Shown piece by piece: positions 33,456 to 43,605 of a stretch of DNA of 64,000 bases. The notes under the pieces are model-generated. The model saw only the letters and a list, made by a program, of their open reading frames with translations. It did no database searches and was not told the origin of the DNA. The first letter of the stretch is position 1. Every line of letters starts with the position of its first letter. The stretch is from Veillonellaceae bacterium (GTDB lineage: Bacteria > Bacillota > Negativicutes > Veillonellales > Negativicoccaceae): contig JALELM010000008.1 in NCBI GenBank assembly GCA_022771805.1, positions 117,267 through 181,266 of the forward strand, written 5' to 3'. Made by a program: the position numbers and the translations under genes.

Positions 33456-35156
33456 TCAGTGTTCTCTTTTCTCATGCGGGAGTTGTTGCGGCGGGACGAG
33501 GATGGTGCGGTAGTCCGTGTAGCGGACGAAGCCGAGGGCGGCGCCGTTCGGTTTTTTCACGTGGCGGCGCAGGGTGTAGTCCACTTCCGCTTTCGGCGCG
33601 CTGCCGGCGCGGCTGTAGCCGGCGGCAAGTGTGGCGGCGTAGTAGATGACTTCTTCCGTGTAGTCGCTGCCGTCCTGGCGGAAGATCACGACATGCGAGC
33701 CGGGGACGTCCTTGGCGTGGAGCCACAGGTCGTCCGGGCGGGCGAGTTTCATCGTGAGGTGTTCGTTCTGGGCGTTGTTTCTGCCGATACCGATGCGGTA
33801 GCCGTCGTATTCCGTGGTGAGTATTTGCATTTTCGGCCGATCGGGGGATGTTTTCTTCCGTTTCGGGAGAAGGGGCGCGAGTTCCTCCTCGATTTGCAGC
33901 ACGCGTTCCGGGTCGGGGTCGGCGGCGAGGAAGTAGGCGATACTTTCCAAGTAGTCGCGTTGCGCCAGGGCGGCTTGGTGGTATTGCTCGGCAACGCTGC
34001 GGCGATTTTTCAGCCGGTTGTATTTCTTGTAGTAGCGTTGGCTGTTCTGCACGAGGGTTTCGCCCGCGACAATCGGGATCGTGACCTCGGTCGGCGTCTC
34101 GGCGAGCAGGTCGGGGAGCGTGATCTCGGCGGCGTAGCCGGGGTCGATGTGGGCGTGAATGGCGAGCAGGTCGCCGTAGCGTTTGTATTGCTCGAGGGCG
34201 GCGGTTTCCGCCTGTTCGGCGGCGATTTTTTCCGCTTTGCGCGCTTCTTTACGCAGGAGACGTTGCACGGTGCGGCGCAATTCGTTCAGGCGGACGGAGG
34301 CGGCGCCGGTTTCGTTTTGCACCGCCTGCAGCGCCGCATTCGCCGCGGGGTGCGTCTCCGCAACGGGTTCGGTCAGGCGCAGCGGGGTGAGGAAGTCGCG
34401 TTTGCCCGTGCGGTAGCGGTAGACGGGCAGGTCGTCGAGGCAGGTCGCGCGCGCGGCGGCGAGGTAGTCCAGGCAGGCGGCGCGGACAGTCTGCGGCCAG
34501 CTGGCAAAGGGTGTCTCGAGGTCGGCTGCGGCGGCGTCCGCCATGGCGGTGAGCAGGGGGCGGGAGAAGCCGTTGAAAAGGCGCAGGAAGGCGGCGCGGG
34601 CGGGTTCGGTCGGCGTTGCTCCGAGGAGATCAGCCAGTTCCGCCGAGTTGAAGTCCGTCCAGAGCATGCGCTCGCTGTGCGCCGGCAGGGTATACTCCCG
34701 GTTCGGGAGCAGGTCGCGGGCGGGGTAGCGCCGCCAGGCATCGAGGACGGTATGTTCCTCCAGTAGAATGCAGTTCGCCGCATTCGGCAGCAGCTCCAAG
34801 AGGAGGGATTTCTCCGCGAGTTTGCCGCCGGCGGCGATGCGGGAAAAGGAAAAGCGCAGCAGGCGGTCGCCGCAGACTTGTTCCACGCGCAGCAGGGTAG
34901 CGCCCTCGAGGTGTTTGCGGAGCAGCATGCAGAAATTTCCCGGCTGCCGATGCGTTCCCGAGGGGCGTGCGGCCGTGAGGAAGCAGCGGGCGGGTTGTTG
35001 CAGCTCGATGATGAGGTATTGCGGTCCGGTCGCGGTGAGGACGGTCAGAATGAAGAGCGTGTCCTCCGCCTGCCGGATTTGGCCGATTTTTGTATTTTGC
35101 AGGACGGCGGCGTTGTCGCGACACCAGCGTCCCCAGGTAAGACTGTCTATGTTCAT
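33456..35156 (-). CDS. rqcH: Rqc2/RqcH homologue, NFACT-domain ribosome quality control protein
   Basis: RqcH binds stalled 50S subunits and adds C-terminal alanine tails that mark the nascent chain for destruction; older names are fibronectin-binding protein or FbpA. The 566-residue protein has the NFACT-N domain with the DR pair (CGDRLLRFSF), a central helical coil (about 270-430) and the NFACT-R RNA-binding domain near the end (DLWLHAKDVPGSHVVIF). A GGAGAT site precedes ATG 35156. It is transcribed alone, divergently from dapF, and marks the return to core genes after the accessory region. Confidence 0.93.
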   Translation of the reverse strand: MNIDSLTWGRWCRDNAAVLQNTKIGQIRQAEDTLFILTVLTATGPQYLIIELQQPARCFLTAARPSGTHRQPGNFCMLLRKHLEGATLLRVEQVCGDRLLRFSFSRIAAGGKLAEKSLLLELLPNAANCILLEEHTVLDAWRRYPARDLLPNREYTLPAHSERMLWTDFNSAELADLLGATPTEPARAAFLRLFNGFSRPLLTAMADAAAADLETPFASWPQTVRAACLDYLAAARATCLDDLPVYRYRTGKRDFLTPLRLTEPVAETHPAANAALQAVQNETGAASVRLNELRRTVQRLLRKEARKAEKIAAEQAETAALEQYKRYGDLLAIHAHIDPGYAAEITLPDLLAETPTEVTIPIVAGETLVQNSQRYYKKYNRLKNRRSVAEQYHQAALAQRDYLESIAYFLAADPDPERVLQIEEELAPLLPKRKKTSPDRPKMQILTTEYDGYRIGIGRNNAQNEHLTMKLARPDDLWLHAKDVPGSHVVIFRQDGSDYTEEVIYYAATLAAGYSRAGSAPKAEVDYTLRRHVKKPNGAALGFVRYTDYRTILVPPQQLPHEKREH

Positions 35157-35235
35157 ATGGATCTCCTTTGCTCATTCCATTATAACGGATGGCGGGCGTT
35201 TTGGCGCGTGCCGTCTTCATTCCTATACTAAACTA

Positions 35236-35244
35236 TGGTAAAAT
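35236..35244 (+). promoter_or_regulatory. Extended -10 promoter of the dapF operon
   Basis: TGGTAAAAT (35236-35244) is an extended -10 box, 25 bases before the dapF start. No strong -35 is seen, as is usual for extended -10 promoters. Confidence 0.55.
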
Positions 35245-35269
35245 AGATAAAATCAAAAGGAGTGTAAGG

Positions 35270-36106
35270 ATGCGGTTTACGAAATGGCACGGCCTGGGGA
35301 ATGATTTCATCTTGGTCGATATGAAGGAGGCAGCGGTCGATCCGTCGCTTGCGGCGGCACTTTGCGATCGCCGCCGCGGGATCGGTGCGGACGGTCTGGT
35401 GCTGTTGGCACCGACTGCCGAGGCGGATGTGCGGATGGTGATTTACAATGCGGACGGCTCGGTCGCGCAGATGTGCGGAAATGCGGCGCGCTGTGTCGCG
35501 CGGTATTGGCGTGAGCGTTACCTGCCGACGGCAACGCGGCTGACGATCGCGACGGATTCCGGCTCGGTGACGGCGGAGTTCCTCGCGGGCGAGGGGGAGC
35601 CGCTCGTGCGGGTGCGCATGGCGGTGCCGGGGCTGCGGCGCGGCGATGTGGGGATCGTCACGGATCCCGACGGTGACGCGCTGGCGTTGCAAGTGGCGGT
35701 CGGCGGCGCGGAACGGGAATTCACCGGGGTGTCGCTCGGGAATCCGCATGCGGTGACGTTCGTGGCCGATGCGGAAGCGGTTCCGCTCGCGGACTGGGGG
35801 CCGCAGGCGGAGACGGCGGAGATGTTTACGGAGAAGACGAATGTCGAATTCGCGCAAATTCTCGATCGGCGGACGATCCGGATGCGGGTCTGGGAGCGCG
35901 GGGTCGGCATCACGCAGGCTTGCGGCACGGGTGCTTGCGCGACGGCGGTGGCGGCAATTCGCCGCGGGCTGACGGAGCGGGAGACGGAAGTGCGGCTGGA
36001 CGGGGGTTCGCTGCGGATCGCCTGGGCCGGTGAGGGTGAGCCGGTGTATATGACGGGTCCCGCGACGGAAGTGTTTGCGGGTGTGTACGGGGAGGCGACG
36101 GAATGA
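35270..36106 (+). CDS. dapF: Diaminopimelate epimerase
   Basis: DapF converts LL- to meso-diaminopimelate for peptidoglycan and lysine. The 278-residue protein has both catalytic cysteines, in [13 protein letters not shown] and in [14 protein letters not shown], and the N-terminal [16 protein letters not shown] 35270 follows AAGGAGTGTAAGG. It overlaps the remA start by 4 bases. The other DAP genes asd and dapA are at the right end of the window. Confidence 0.97.
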   Translation: MRFTKWHGLGNDFILVDMKEAAVDPSLAAALCDRRRGIGADGLVLLAPTAEADVRMVIYNADGSVAQMCGNAARCVARYWRERYLPTATRLTIATDSGSVTAEFLAGEGEPLVRVRMAVPGLRRGDVGIVTDPDGDALALQVAVGGAEREFTGVSLGNPHAVTFVADAEAVPLADWGPQAETAEMFTEKTNVEFAQILDRRTIRMRVWERGVGITQACGTGACATAVAAIRRGLTERETEVRLDGGSLRIAWAGEGEPVYMTGPATEVFAGVYGEATE

Positions 36107-36360
36107 ATCAGTTCTTGGTCAATGTCGGTTTCGGCAATTTTGTCGCGGCGCAGCATATTGTGGCGGCCGTCGCGCCGACTTCCGCACCGGTGAAGCGTAT
36201 GGTGCAGGAAGGGCGCGAGGCGGGGATCGTCGTGGATGCGACCTGCGGCCGGAAAACGCGGGCGGTGATCGTGATGCAGAGCGGGCAGATCGTGCTGGCG
36301 GCCGTGCAGCCGGAAACTGTCGCCAATCGGTTGCGGGAAACAGTGGTAACGGAGGAATAA
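36103..36360 (+). CDS. remA: RemA/DUF370-family DNA-binding regulator
   Basis: An 85-residue protein of the RemA (DUF370) family: [21 protein letters not shown] near the start and [20 protein letters not shown] in the middle, with the Arg-rich DNA-binding turn. In Bacillus RemA activates matrix and osmoprotection genes. Here, as there, it lies directly before gmk and rpoZ. Targets in this organism are not known. Confidence 0.92.
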   Translation: MNQFLVNVGFGNFVAAQHIVAAVAPTSAPVKRMVQEGREAGIVVDATCGRKTRAVIVMQSGQIVLAAVQPETVANRLRETVVTEE

Positions 36361-36361
36361 G

Positions 36362-37003
36362 ATGACAGTCCGAAAAAAAGACGAAGGTGTGTTATTGGTC
36401 GTATCGGGTCCCTCGGGAGCGGGTAAGGGAACGATTTGCAACGCCTTGCGCCAACTGCATCCGGAAATTCGCTACTCGATTTCCGTCACGACACGACCGC
36501 AACGGGTCGGCGAGGTCGACGGGGTCAATTATTTCTTTACAACGGAAGAAAACTTTCGTAAAATGCTGGCGGAGGATGCCTTCCTCGAGTATGCCGAAGT
36601 CTATACGAATCTTTACGGCACGCCGCGCAAACAGGTGTTGGACATGGTGAAAGACGGGCAGACCGTGCTGCTGGAGATCGACATTCAGGGTGCGATGCAG
36701 GTGAAAAAGAAGTTCCCGTCCGGGATTTTCATCTATGTGGTACCGCCGAGTCTGCAGGAGCTTTCGCACCGTCTGTATGCGCGCGATACGGATACGCAGG
36801 AGGTCATTCAGGCGCGGCTGAACAAGGTCACGGACGAACTGGCTTTGGCGCACAAGTATGACTATATCGTCGTGAATGACAAGCTGGACGAAGCGGTGGA
36901 CAAGGTGCGGGCGATCATGGTGGCGGAGCGGTGCAAGTTGTCGCGCAATCAGGAGCAGATCAATCACATCTTCGATCGCTATATTATCAAGGAGGTTTTA
37001 TAA
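36362..37003 (+). CDS. gmk: Guanylate kinase
   Basis: Gmk phosphorylates GMP to GDP. The 213-residue protein has P-loop SGPSGAGKGT (14-23), the GMP-binding SVTTRPQRVGEVDGVNYFF and the lid segment RLYARDTDT. It starts one base after remA and its stop touches the rpoZ start, a conserved gmk-rpoZ-coaBC order. Confidence 0.97.
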   Translation: MTVRKKDEGVLLVVSGPSGAGKGTICNALRQLHPEIRYSISVTTRPQRVGEVDGVNYFFTTEENFRKMLAEDAFLEYAEVYTNLYGTPRKQVLDMVKDGQTVLLEIDIQGAMQVKKKFPSGIFIYVVPPSLQELSHRLYARDTDTQEVIQARLNKVTDELALAHKYDYIVVNDKLDEAVDKVRAIMVAERCKLSRNQEQINHIFDRYIIKEVL

Positions 37004-37225
37004 ATGCCGAAGAGCAGAAAGCATATGGTGGAACCGACCATTGACGATTTGTTGGAAACGATTCCGAGCAAGTATAAATTGGTCTGTCTCGCGGCGAAAC
37101 GGGCGCGGGAATTGACCGAGGGTGCGCCGGCGGGAGTTCCCGATGAAGGGGACAAGCCGACGACGATCGCGCTGAAGGAAATTCAGGCGAAAAAAATCGG
37201 CTTCGTGCAGCCGGAAACGAGGTAA
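37004..37225 (+). CDS. rpoZ: DNA-directed RNA polymerase omega subunit
   Basis: A 73-residue omega subunit that helps RNA polymerase assembly. The core [20 protein letters not shown] and [11 protein letters not shown] are typical, with the [10 protein letters not shown] tail. AAGGAGG precedes ATG 37004 inside gmk. Confidence 0.95.
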   Translation: MPKSRKHMVEPTIDDLLETIPSKYKLVCLAAKRARELTEGAPAGVPDEGDKPTTIALKEIQAKKIGFVQPETR

Positions 37226-37228
37226 GTC

Positions 37229-38437
37229 ATGGGTATTCTGGCAGGCAAGCAGGTCGTGCTCGGTGTCAGCGGGGGGATCGCTGCGTATAAATCGTTGCTC
37301 CTCGTGCGGGCACTGGAAAAAGAGGGAGCGGGCGTGCATGTCATCATGACCGAGCACGCGACGAATTTGGTCTCGCCGCGGCTGTTCCGCGAGCTTTCCG
37401 GGAATCCGGTCAGCACGACGATGTGGGGCGATGTGACGAATCATCATGTGGCGCATATCGCGTTGGCGACATTGGCGGATGTGTTCATGATCGCGCCGGC
37501 GACGGCGAATATCATCGGCAAGATTGCCAGCGGTATTGCGGACGATATGTTGTCCACGACGATCACGGCGACGACTGCGCCGGTCGTCATCGCGCCAGCG
37601 ATGAATACGAACATGTTCTGCAATCCGGTCGTACAGCGCAATTTGCAGACTTTGCGGGATTTGGGCTACCATGTCGTGGCGCCGGATGCGGGCGAGTTGG
37701 CCTGCGGTACGGTCGGCGCGGGGCGGTTGCCGGATACGGATGTGCTGGTGTTCGCCGCCGAGCAGGCATTGGCGGCGGGGCTGCTGCGGGGCAAGCGGGT
37801 GCTTGTCACGGCGGGCGGCACGCGGGAAGCGATCGATCCCGTGCGCTATATCGGCAATCGTTCCAGCGGGAAGATGGGCTATGCCATCGCCCGGGAAGCG
37901 GCGCGGCAGGGGGCGCAGGTGACGTTGGTCAGCGGCGCGGAAGCGTTGCCGGATCCCGCCGGCGTGGAAGTGGTACGGATCACTTCCGCGCGGGAAATGG
38001 AAGCGGCGGTCGCGGCACGTTACGAGACGACGGATATCGTGATCAAGGCGGCGGCGGTCGCGGATTACCGACCGGCGGAAGTCGCCGCGCAGAAGATCAA
38101 GAAGGAAGCGAACGAAGAGGCGCCGACATTGCAGCTGGTAAAGAATCCGGATATTCTGTACGGCTTGGGGCAAAAGAAAACGCATCAGATCCTGGTCGGC
38201 TTTGCGGCGGAGACGGAGAATTTACTGGAAAATGCGGCGAAGAAAATCGCCAAAAAGAACTTGGATATGCTGGTCGCCAACAATGTGGCGGAACCGGATG
38301 CCGGGTTCAACACGGACACGAATCGCGTGACATTCCTGTTTCGGAATGCGGAGCCCGAGGAATTGCCGTTCCTGAGCAAGGACGAGGTGGCGGAGCGGAT
38401 CATTCGCTCCGTGGCCGAACTTGCGAAAGCGAGATAG
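37229..38437 (+). CDS. coaBC: Bifunctional phosphopantothenoylcysteine decarboxylase/synthetase
   Basis: CoaBC performs two steps of coenzyme A synthesis: coupling cysteine to phosphopantothenate and decarboxylating the product. The 402-residue protein has the flavin-binding CoaC half (about 1-185: [22 protein letters not shown] with the catalytic His, APAMNTNMF) and the CoaB half (about 190-400: [31 protein letters not shown]). It is the last gene before the SAM riboswitch. The metK promoter -35 lies within its last codons. Confidence 0.97.
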   Translation: MGILAGKQVVLGVSGGIAAYKSLLLVRALEKEGAGVHVIMTEHATNLVSPRLFRELSGNPVSTTMWGDVTNHHVAHIALATLADVFMIAPATANIIGKIASGIADDMLSTTITATTAPVVIAPAMNTNMFCNPVVQRNLQTLRDLGYHVVAPDAGELACGTVGAGRLPDTDVLVFAAEQALAAGLLRGKRVLVTAGGTREAIDPVRYIGNRSSGKMGYAIAREAARQGAQVTLVSGAEALPDPAGVEVVRITSAREMEAAVAARYETTDIVIKAAAVADYRPAEVAAQKIKKEANEEAPTLQLVKNPDILYGLGQKKTHQILVGFAAETENLLENAAKKIAKKNLDMLVANNVAEPDAGFNTDTNRVTFLFRNAEPEELPFLSKDEVAERIIRSVAELAKAR

Positions 38438-38449
38438 TCGGGTTATAAT
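38421..38449 (+). promoter_or_regulatory. Promoter of the SAM riboswitch-metK transcript
   Basis: TTGCGA at 38421-38426 and TATAAT at 38444-38449 with 17-base spacing, partly inside the coaBC end. Confidence 0.75.
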
Positions 38450-38459
38450 ATTATATGTA

Positions 38460-38580
38460 CTCATCCAGAGTGGCGGAGGGAGCGGCCCGATGAAACCACA
38501 GCAACCGATTTCAATTCGGTGCTAAATCCGACGGTATACCGGCAGATGAGGGAAAAGTCCCTCGCCGAGGGATTTTTTAT
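38460..38580 (+). promoter_or_regulatory. SAM-I (S-box) riboswitch with terminator, upstream of metK
   Basis: The aptamer (38460-38550) shows the S-box core: AGAGTGGCGGAGGGA, GGCCCGATGAAACC, GCAACC and GGTGCTAAATCC, closed by P1 CTCATC (38460-38465) with GATGAG (38545-38550). Downstream, TCCCTC (38558-38563) can pair either with GAGGGA at 38548-38553 (antiterminator, which breaks P1) or with GAGGGA at 38567-38572 before a T-run (terminator). High SAM should therefore switch off metK. Confidence 0.95.
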
Positions 38581-38597
38581 TGCAAAGGAGGATAAGA

Positions 38598-39785
38598 TTG
38601 GAAAATCGCGTATTTTTTACATCGGAATCCGTAACGGAAGGGCATCCGGATAAAATTGCCGATCAGATTTCCGACAGCATTTTGGATGCTATCCTGGCGC
38701 AGGATCCGCAGGGGCGTGTCGCCTGTGAAACGGTCGTAAGCACGGGGTTGGTGCATGTCGTGGGAGAAATTTCCACCGGCTGTTATGTGGATATTGCGCG
38801 CGTGATCCGGGACACGATTCGCCGGATCGGTTATGATCGCGCAAAATATGGTTTTGATGCGGACACTTGCGGCGTGATGGTCTCGATCGACGAGCAGTCG
38901 CCGGATATTGCCATGGGTGTCGATGCTTCGCTGGAAACGAAAGATGCCAGCAAGGACGAGTTGGATACGATCGGTGCGGGCGATCAGGGGATGATGTTCG
39001 GCTATGCCGTAAGGGAAACGCCGGAGCTGATGCCGTTGCCGATTTCGCTGGCGCATCGTCTGGCGCGGCGTTTGGCGGAAGTGCGCAAGCAAGGCGAGAT
39101 CGACTACTTGCGACCGGACGGCAAGACGCAGGTCACGGTGGAATACGAAAACGGCAAGCCCAAGCATATCGATACGGTCGTTATTTCCACGCAGCACGGT
39201 CCGGAAGCGACGCCGGAACAGATTCGCAAGGATATGATCGAACGGGTCATTCGGCCGATTTTACCGCCGGATCTCTTCGATGAAGACACCAAGCTGTACA
39301 TCAATCCGACGGGGCGTTTCGTTATCGGCGGCCCGCAGGGGGATGCCGGGCTGACCGGGCGCAAGATCATCGTCGATACTTACGGCGGGATGGCGCGTCA
39401 CGGCGGCGGGGCGTTTTCGGGGAAGGATCCGACAAAAGTGGATCGCTCGGCGGCGTATGCGGCTCGCTATGTGGCGAAAAACATCGTAGCGGCCGGTTTG
39501 GCGGAGCGTTGCGAGATTCAGCTGGCGTACGCGATCGGCGTGGCGCATCCGGTCTCGATCTTGGTGGAAACGTTCGGTACGGAAGTCGTGCCGACACAGC
39601 GGATTGTCGAGCTGGTGCGTAAGCATTTCGATTTGCGCCCGGCGGGAATCATTCGCGAGTTGGATTTGCGCCGCCCGATCTATGCACAGACGGCAGCCTA
39701 CGGTCACTTCGGCCGCACCGATGTGGATCTGCCCTGGGAACGCACGGATAAAGCGGAGATATTACGCCGGGAGGCGGGAATTTGA
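38598..39785 (+). CDS. metK: S-adenosylmethionine synthetase
   Basis: MetK makes SAM from methionine and ATP. The 395-residue protein has the signatures [32 protein letters not shown] and [19 protein letters not shown]. The start is taken as TTG 38598, six bases after AAAGGAGG, giving the usual [14 protein letters not shown] N-terminus; no ATG is available nearby. It is under the SAM riboswitch immediately upstream. A perfect hairpin directly at its stop codon ends the transcript. Confidence 0.97.
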   Translation: MENRVFFTSESVTEGHPDKIADQISDSILDAILAQDPQGRVACETVVSTGLVHVVGEISTGCYVDIARVIRDTIRRIGYDRAKYGFDADTCGVMVSIDEQSPDIAMGVDASLETKDASKDELDTIGAGDQGMMFGYAVRETPELMPLPISLAHRLARRLAEVRKQGEIDYLRPDGKTQVTVEYENGKPKHIDTVVISTQHGPEATPEQIRKDMIERVIRPILPPDLFDEDTKLYINPTGRFVIGGPQGDAGLTGRKIIVDTYGGMARHGGGAFSGKDPTKVDRSAAYAARYVAKNIVAAGLAERCEIQLAYAIGVAHPVSILVETFGTEVVPTQRIVELVRKHFDLRPAGIIRELDLRRPIYAQTAAYGHFGRTDVDLPWERTDKAEILRREAGI

Positions 39786-39811
39786 AAAAAGCGGCGCTGC
39801 CGCTTTTTTTA
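39785..39811 (+). terminator. Terminator after metK
   Basis: AAAAAAGCGGC (39785-39795) and GCCGCTTTTTT (39799-39809) form an 11-bp perfect stem with a 3-base loop. It begins on the last base of the metK stop codon, and priA starts 18 bases later. Confidence 0.88.
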
Positions 39812-39828
39812 TGCAGGAGAGTATACGT

Positions 39829-42165
39829 ATGCAAGTAGCCGACATCATCATCAATCGTCCGAGCAAACAAATTGATCGAACTTTTTCCTATCGCATTCCG
39901 GCGCATTTGGACAATGTCGCGCCGGGAAAGCAGGTTGTCGTGCCTTTTGCCGGCAGCCTCGCGGCGGGGATCGTCCTTGCGGTGCGCGAGGATGAGGGTT
40001 CGGCCGATTTCGCTTGGAAAGATATCTATGCGGTGCCGGCGGAATTGCCGCAGCTTTCTGCGGAATTGTTGGAACTGGCGGATTTTGTCGCGGACTACTA
40101 TCTTTGCACGAAAATCGAGGCGTTGCGGCTTTGCTTGCCGGAAAAAAGCGTGCGCCTGCAAGTCGCGTACCGGCTGACGGAGGCGGGACGGGCGAAGTAC
40201 GGTGCGGACGCTCCGGCGGAAGGCTCGGCGCGGGTGTGGCAGGAGCTGGCGGTGGAGCCGGACGCAGCGGTCGCCGCGGGCGAATTGCTGCCGGAGGTGA
40301 GCGTCCCCGGTGCGCTGCGCCTGCCGACGCGCCGGATCTGGGAAGCCGTTCCCGGGGCGGCTACGGCGGGTATGGCGAAAAAACGGCGGCAGCACGAACT
40401 GTATGAGTACCTTTCGGCGGGCGCGCGGGATGATGCCGCGCTGCGGGAAGCGGGATTTTCGGCGGCGGTGTGTCGTGCCGCGGCGGAAAACGGGTACATC
40501 CGTGCGACGGAAGTGCCGGCTTGGCCGACGGCGGTCGCCTTTACGCCGCAGCCCGGCCCGGAACTGACGGCAGCGCAGGAGACGGCGCTCGCGGCGGTGA
40601 CGGCCGCCATGCGGGAGAAACGGCCGGAACTGTTTCTGCTGCACGGGGTCACGGGCAGCGGCAAGACGGAGGTGTACCTGCGTGCGGCCGAGGAAGCGCT
40701 GGCGGCGGGCGGCGCCGCACTGATTCTCGTGCCGGAGATCGCCCTGACGGAGCAGATGATCCGCCGGGTGCGCGAGCGTTTCGGGGAAGAACTGTTTGTC
40801 AGCTACCACAGCGGCCTTACGCCGCGGGAGCGTTTCATCGCCCGGGAACGGGTGGCAAGGGGGCAGGCGCGCATCGTCATCGGGGCGCGTTCGGCGGTAT
40901 TTCTGCCGTTCCCGAAATTGGCGTTGCTCGTTGTGGACGAGGAGTATGACAGCTCGTACAAGCAGGAAGAAACGACACGCTACGATGCGCGGAAACTGGT
41001 CGAGTGGCGGGCGCGCTACCACGGCTGTCCCGTGGTGTACGGCGCGGCCTCACCGGCGGTGACTACCTACTATCGGGCACTGCGGGGCGAGCTGTCATTG
41101 CTGCGGCTGCTGGAACGGATCGGCGGCGTGGCGCTGCCGGCGGTGGAAATCGTCGATATGCGCAGCGAATTGGAAACGGGGAATCGCAGCATCGTGTCGC
41201 GGTCGCTGCATGAATTGACACAGGCGACACTTGCCGCCGGCAAGCAGCTGATTTTTCTGCTGAATCGGCGCGGTTTTTCCACGTACATACTTTGCCGCAG
41301 CTGCGGACATGTGTTGACCTGTCCGAATTGCGAGCGGCCGTATACCTATCATCTGGCGACGAAAACGCTGCGCTGCCATCATTGCGAGCAGAGCATTCGG
41401 CCGCCTGCCGTCTGTCCGAATTGCGGCAGTCAGGCCATTCGCTACTTCGGCATGGGTACGGAGCGGGCGGAGCAGATGTTGCGGGAGATGTTTCCCGGCA
41501 TCCGCATCGCCCGGCTGGACAGCGATTCCATTTCCCGACGGGGCGAGTTGGAACGGATCCTGAGCGAGTTTCGCGCCGGCAGGCAGGATCTGCTGCTCGG
41601 AACGCAACTGGTCGCAAAGGGGCATGATTTGCCCCATGTCGCCACGGTGGGGATTCTGTCCATAGATAATATATTGCACTTGCCGCAGTATACCGCCTCG
41701 GAGCGGGCGTTTCAGCTGGTGATGCAGGCGGCGGGACGAGCCGGTCGGCGTACGGAGCGAGGGCGGGTGATCCTGCAGACGTATCAGCCGACGCATTATG
41801 CGTTGCAGGCGGCTGCCAAGCATGATTATGACGCGTTTTATCAAGAGGAAATTTCCATTCGCGAATTCTTCGGTTATCCGCCGTTTCGTGAGCGGATGCG
41901 GGTGACGGTATTCGACCCGTCGCCGCAAACGGTACGCCGGCGCATGTATGAGTTGTACGAAACGATACTCGACTTTGTCCGGGAGATACCGGGGTATGAC
42001 GGGGAGATCACCGCACCGTATGAAGAGTATTACAAACGTATCCGCGATAATTACTACTATTCCATGCAAATCGGCGCGACCGATCTCACGCCGCTGAAGC
42101 AACGCATGCGCCGGCACAAAGCCTGGCGAAAAAATGGTATAATTATAGATATCGATATATTGTAA
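39829..42165 (+). CDS. priA: Primosomal protein N', replication restart helicase PriA
   Basis: PriA recognises stalled forks and reloads the replicative helicase. The 778-residue protein has the N-terminal DNA-binding region (IDRTFSYRIPAHL), Walker A GVTGSGKT (273-280) and helicase motif II at 370-373. A zinc-binding insert follows with eight cysteines (489, 492, 498, 501, 516, 519, 529, 532) and then the remaining helicase motifs (QAAGRAGR). Motif II reads DEEY, where PriA usually has DEEH. ATG 39829 lies 8 bases after AGGAGA. It opens the priA-def-fmt operon. Confidence 0.96.
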   Translation: MQVADIIINRPSKQIDRTFSYRIPAHLDNVAPGKQVVVPFAGSLAAGIVLAVREDEGSADFAWKDIYAVPAELPQLSAELLELADFVADYYLCTKIEALRLCLPEKSVRLQVAYRLTEAGRAKYGADAPAEGSARVWQELAVEPDAAVAAGELLPEVSVPGALRLPTRRIWEAVPGAATAGMAKKRRQHELYEYLSAGARDDAALREAGFSAAVCRAAAENGYIRATEVPAWPTAVAFTPQPGPELTAAQETALAAVTAAMREKRPELFLLHGVTGSGKTEVYLRAAEEALAAGGAALILVPEIALTEQMIRRVRERFGEELFVSYHSGLTPRERFIARERVARGQARIVIGARSAVFLPFPKLALLVVDEEYDSSYKQEETTRYDARKLVEWRARYHGCPVVYGAASPAVTTYYRALRGELSLLRLLERIGGVALPAVEIVDMRSELETGNRSIVSRSLHELTQATLAAGKQLIFLLNRRGFSTYILCRSCGHVLTCPNCERPYTYHLATKTLRCHHCEQSIRPPAVCPNCGSQAIRYFGMGTERAEQMLREMFPGIRIARLDSDSISRRGELERILSEFRAGRQDLLLGTQLVAKGHDLPHVATVGILSIDNILHLPQYTASERAFQLVMQAAGRAGRRTERGRVILQTYQPTHYALQAAAKHDYDAFYQEEISIREFFGYPPFRERMRVTVFDPSPQTVRRRMYELYETILDFVREIPGYDGEITAPYEEYYKRIRDNYYYSMQIGATDLTPLKQRMRRHKAWRKNGIIIDIDIL

Positions 42166-42175
42166 GGAGGTTACC

Positions 42176-42652
42176 GTGGCGGTACGAAAGATAATGTTGG
42201 CAGGTGAGCCGGTGCTGAAGCAGGTGGCGGAGCCGGTGCAGAAAATAAATCGTGAGATTACTACGCTGTTAAAAGATATGCGGGAGACGATGCAGGAGGC
42301 AAACGGTGTCGGTCTTGCCGCACCGCAGGTCGGGGTTTCGCTGCGGGTGATTCTGATCGATGCGGGCGAGGGGCCGGTGGAATACATCAATCCGGTGCTT
42401 TCGAATTTTTCGGAGGAAAAGGAAGACATGACGGAAGGCTGCCTGAGCATTCCCGGCTATGTCGGCATCGTGGAGCGCTCGACGGGGGTTACCGTGACCT
42501 ACAAGGATCGGCGCGGCAAGGAGCGGCTCCTGCGGGCGAAAGGCTTGCTGGCGCAGGCGTTGCAGCATGAGGTCGATCATCTCGACGGGGTTTTATACAT
42601 CGAAAAGGCGAAAAGCCTGTACCGCGAAAGCGATTTGGAGGAGCAGGACTGA
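42176..42652 (+). CDS. def: Peptide deformylase
   Basis: Def removes the formyl group from new proteins. The 158-residue enzyme has all three motifs: GVGLAAPQVG, EGCLSIPG with metal ligand C89, and QHEVDHLDG with H131, E132 and H135. It starts at GTG 42176 after AAGGAGG, which overlaps the priA stop. The fmt start overlaps its stop by one base, a common and sensible pairing, since fmt adds the formyl group that def removes. Confidence 0.97.
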   Translation: MAVRKIMLAGEPVLKQVAEPVQKINREITTLLKDMRETMQEANGVGLAAPQVGVSLRVILIDAGEGPVEYINPVLSNFSEEKEDMTEGCLSIPGYVGIVERSTGVTVTYKDRRGKERLLRAKGLLAQALQHEVDHLDGVLYIEKAKSLYRESDLEEQD

Positions 42653-43605
42653 TGCGGCTCGTATTCATGGGAACGCCGGCCTTTGCGTTGCCGTCACTGG
42701 CGACGCTTGCTGCCGACTCCCGGCATGAAATCGCCGCGGTGCTGACACAGCCCGACCGGATGAATCGGCGCGGGAACAAGGTCGCGTATTCGCCGATTAA
42801 AGAATTTGCGCTGGCGCATAATTTGCCGCTGTACCAGCCGACCGATTTCCGTTCGCCGGAGTTCTTGGCGGAGCTGAAACGTTTCGCGGCGGATGTGTTC
42901 ATCGTGGTGGCCTACGGGCGGATTTTGCCGGCGGATGTCCTCGCCTTGCCGCGTTACGGCTGTCTGAATGTGCACGGCTCGCTCCTGCCGCGGTATCGCG
43001 GTGCCGCACCGCTGCAGCGCAGTCTCCTGGACGGCGATCCCGTGACGGGCATTACCATTATGCGTTTGGATACGGGCATGGACACCGGGGATATGCTGCT
43101 GCAGCGGGAAGTCGAGGTGCCGCCGACGATGGATTTGGCGGAACTGACCGAAACGGCCGCGCAGGTCGGTGCCGCTGCCCTGCAGGAGGTGCTGGCGGAT
43201 CTGCCGACCTACTTGGCGAACGCCGTTGCCCAGGATCATGCGGCGGCGACATATGCCGCAAAAATCGAGAAAGCGGAGGGGCGGATTCGGTGGGCGGATG
43301 CCGCCGCTTCCATTCATAACCGCGTGCGGGCGTTGCACACCAATCCCGGTACGCACACTTCGTTTCGCGGAAAGCGGCTGAAGCTGCAGCAGACTTCGCT
43401 CGCAGGGCGTGCCGATTTGCCGGCGCAAGTTCCCGCCGGCGAGTTGCAGGTGAAGGACGGCGCACTGTATGTCGGCACGGGTACGTCGCCGCTGCAGGTT
43501 TTGCGCGTGCAGCCGGAAGGAAAGAAAGAAATGGCCGCGGCGGATTTCATCAACGGCTATCGAGTAGAAACGGGGGAGTGCTTTGGACAAGAGGGTGGAT
43601 CCTGA
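42652..43605 (+). CDS. fmt: Methionyl-tRNA formyltransferase
   Basis: Fmt formylates initiator Met-tRNA. The 317-residue protein has the folate-binding N-terminal domain with NVHGSLLPRYRGAAPLQRSL and GITIMRLDTGMDTGDML, and a C-terminal OB-like domain. Its last 23 bases overlap the DUF116 gene. Confidence 0.97.
   Translation: MRLVFMGTPAFALPSLATLAADSRHEIAAVLTQPDRMNRRGNKVAYSPIKEFALAHNLPLYQPTDFRSPEFLAELKRFAADVFIVVAYGRILPADVLALPRYGCLNVHGSLLPRYRGAAPLQRSLLDGDPVTGITIMRLDTGMDTGDMLLQREVEVPPTMDLAELTETAAQVGAAALQEVLADLPTYLANAVAQDHAAATYAAKIEKAEGRIRWADAAASIHNRVRALHTNPGTHTSFRGKRLKLQQTSLAGRADLPAQVPAGELQVKDGALYVGTGTSPLQVLRVQPEGKKEMAAADFINGYRVETGECFGQEGGS

Noticed and set aside
33450..34766. 438-codon plus-strand frame opposite rqcH
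   Set aside because: A Val/Gly/Glu-rich shadow without start signals; rqcH on the minus strand is complete with NFACT motifs.
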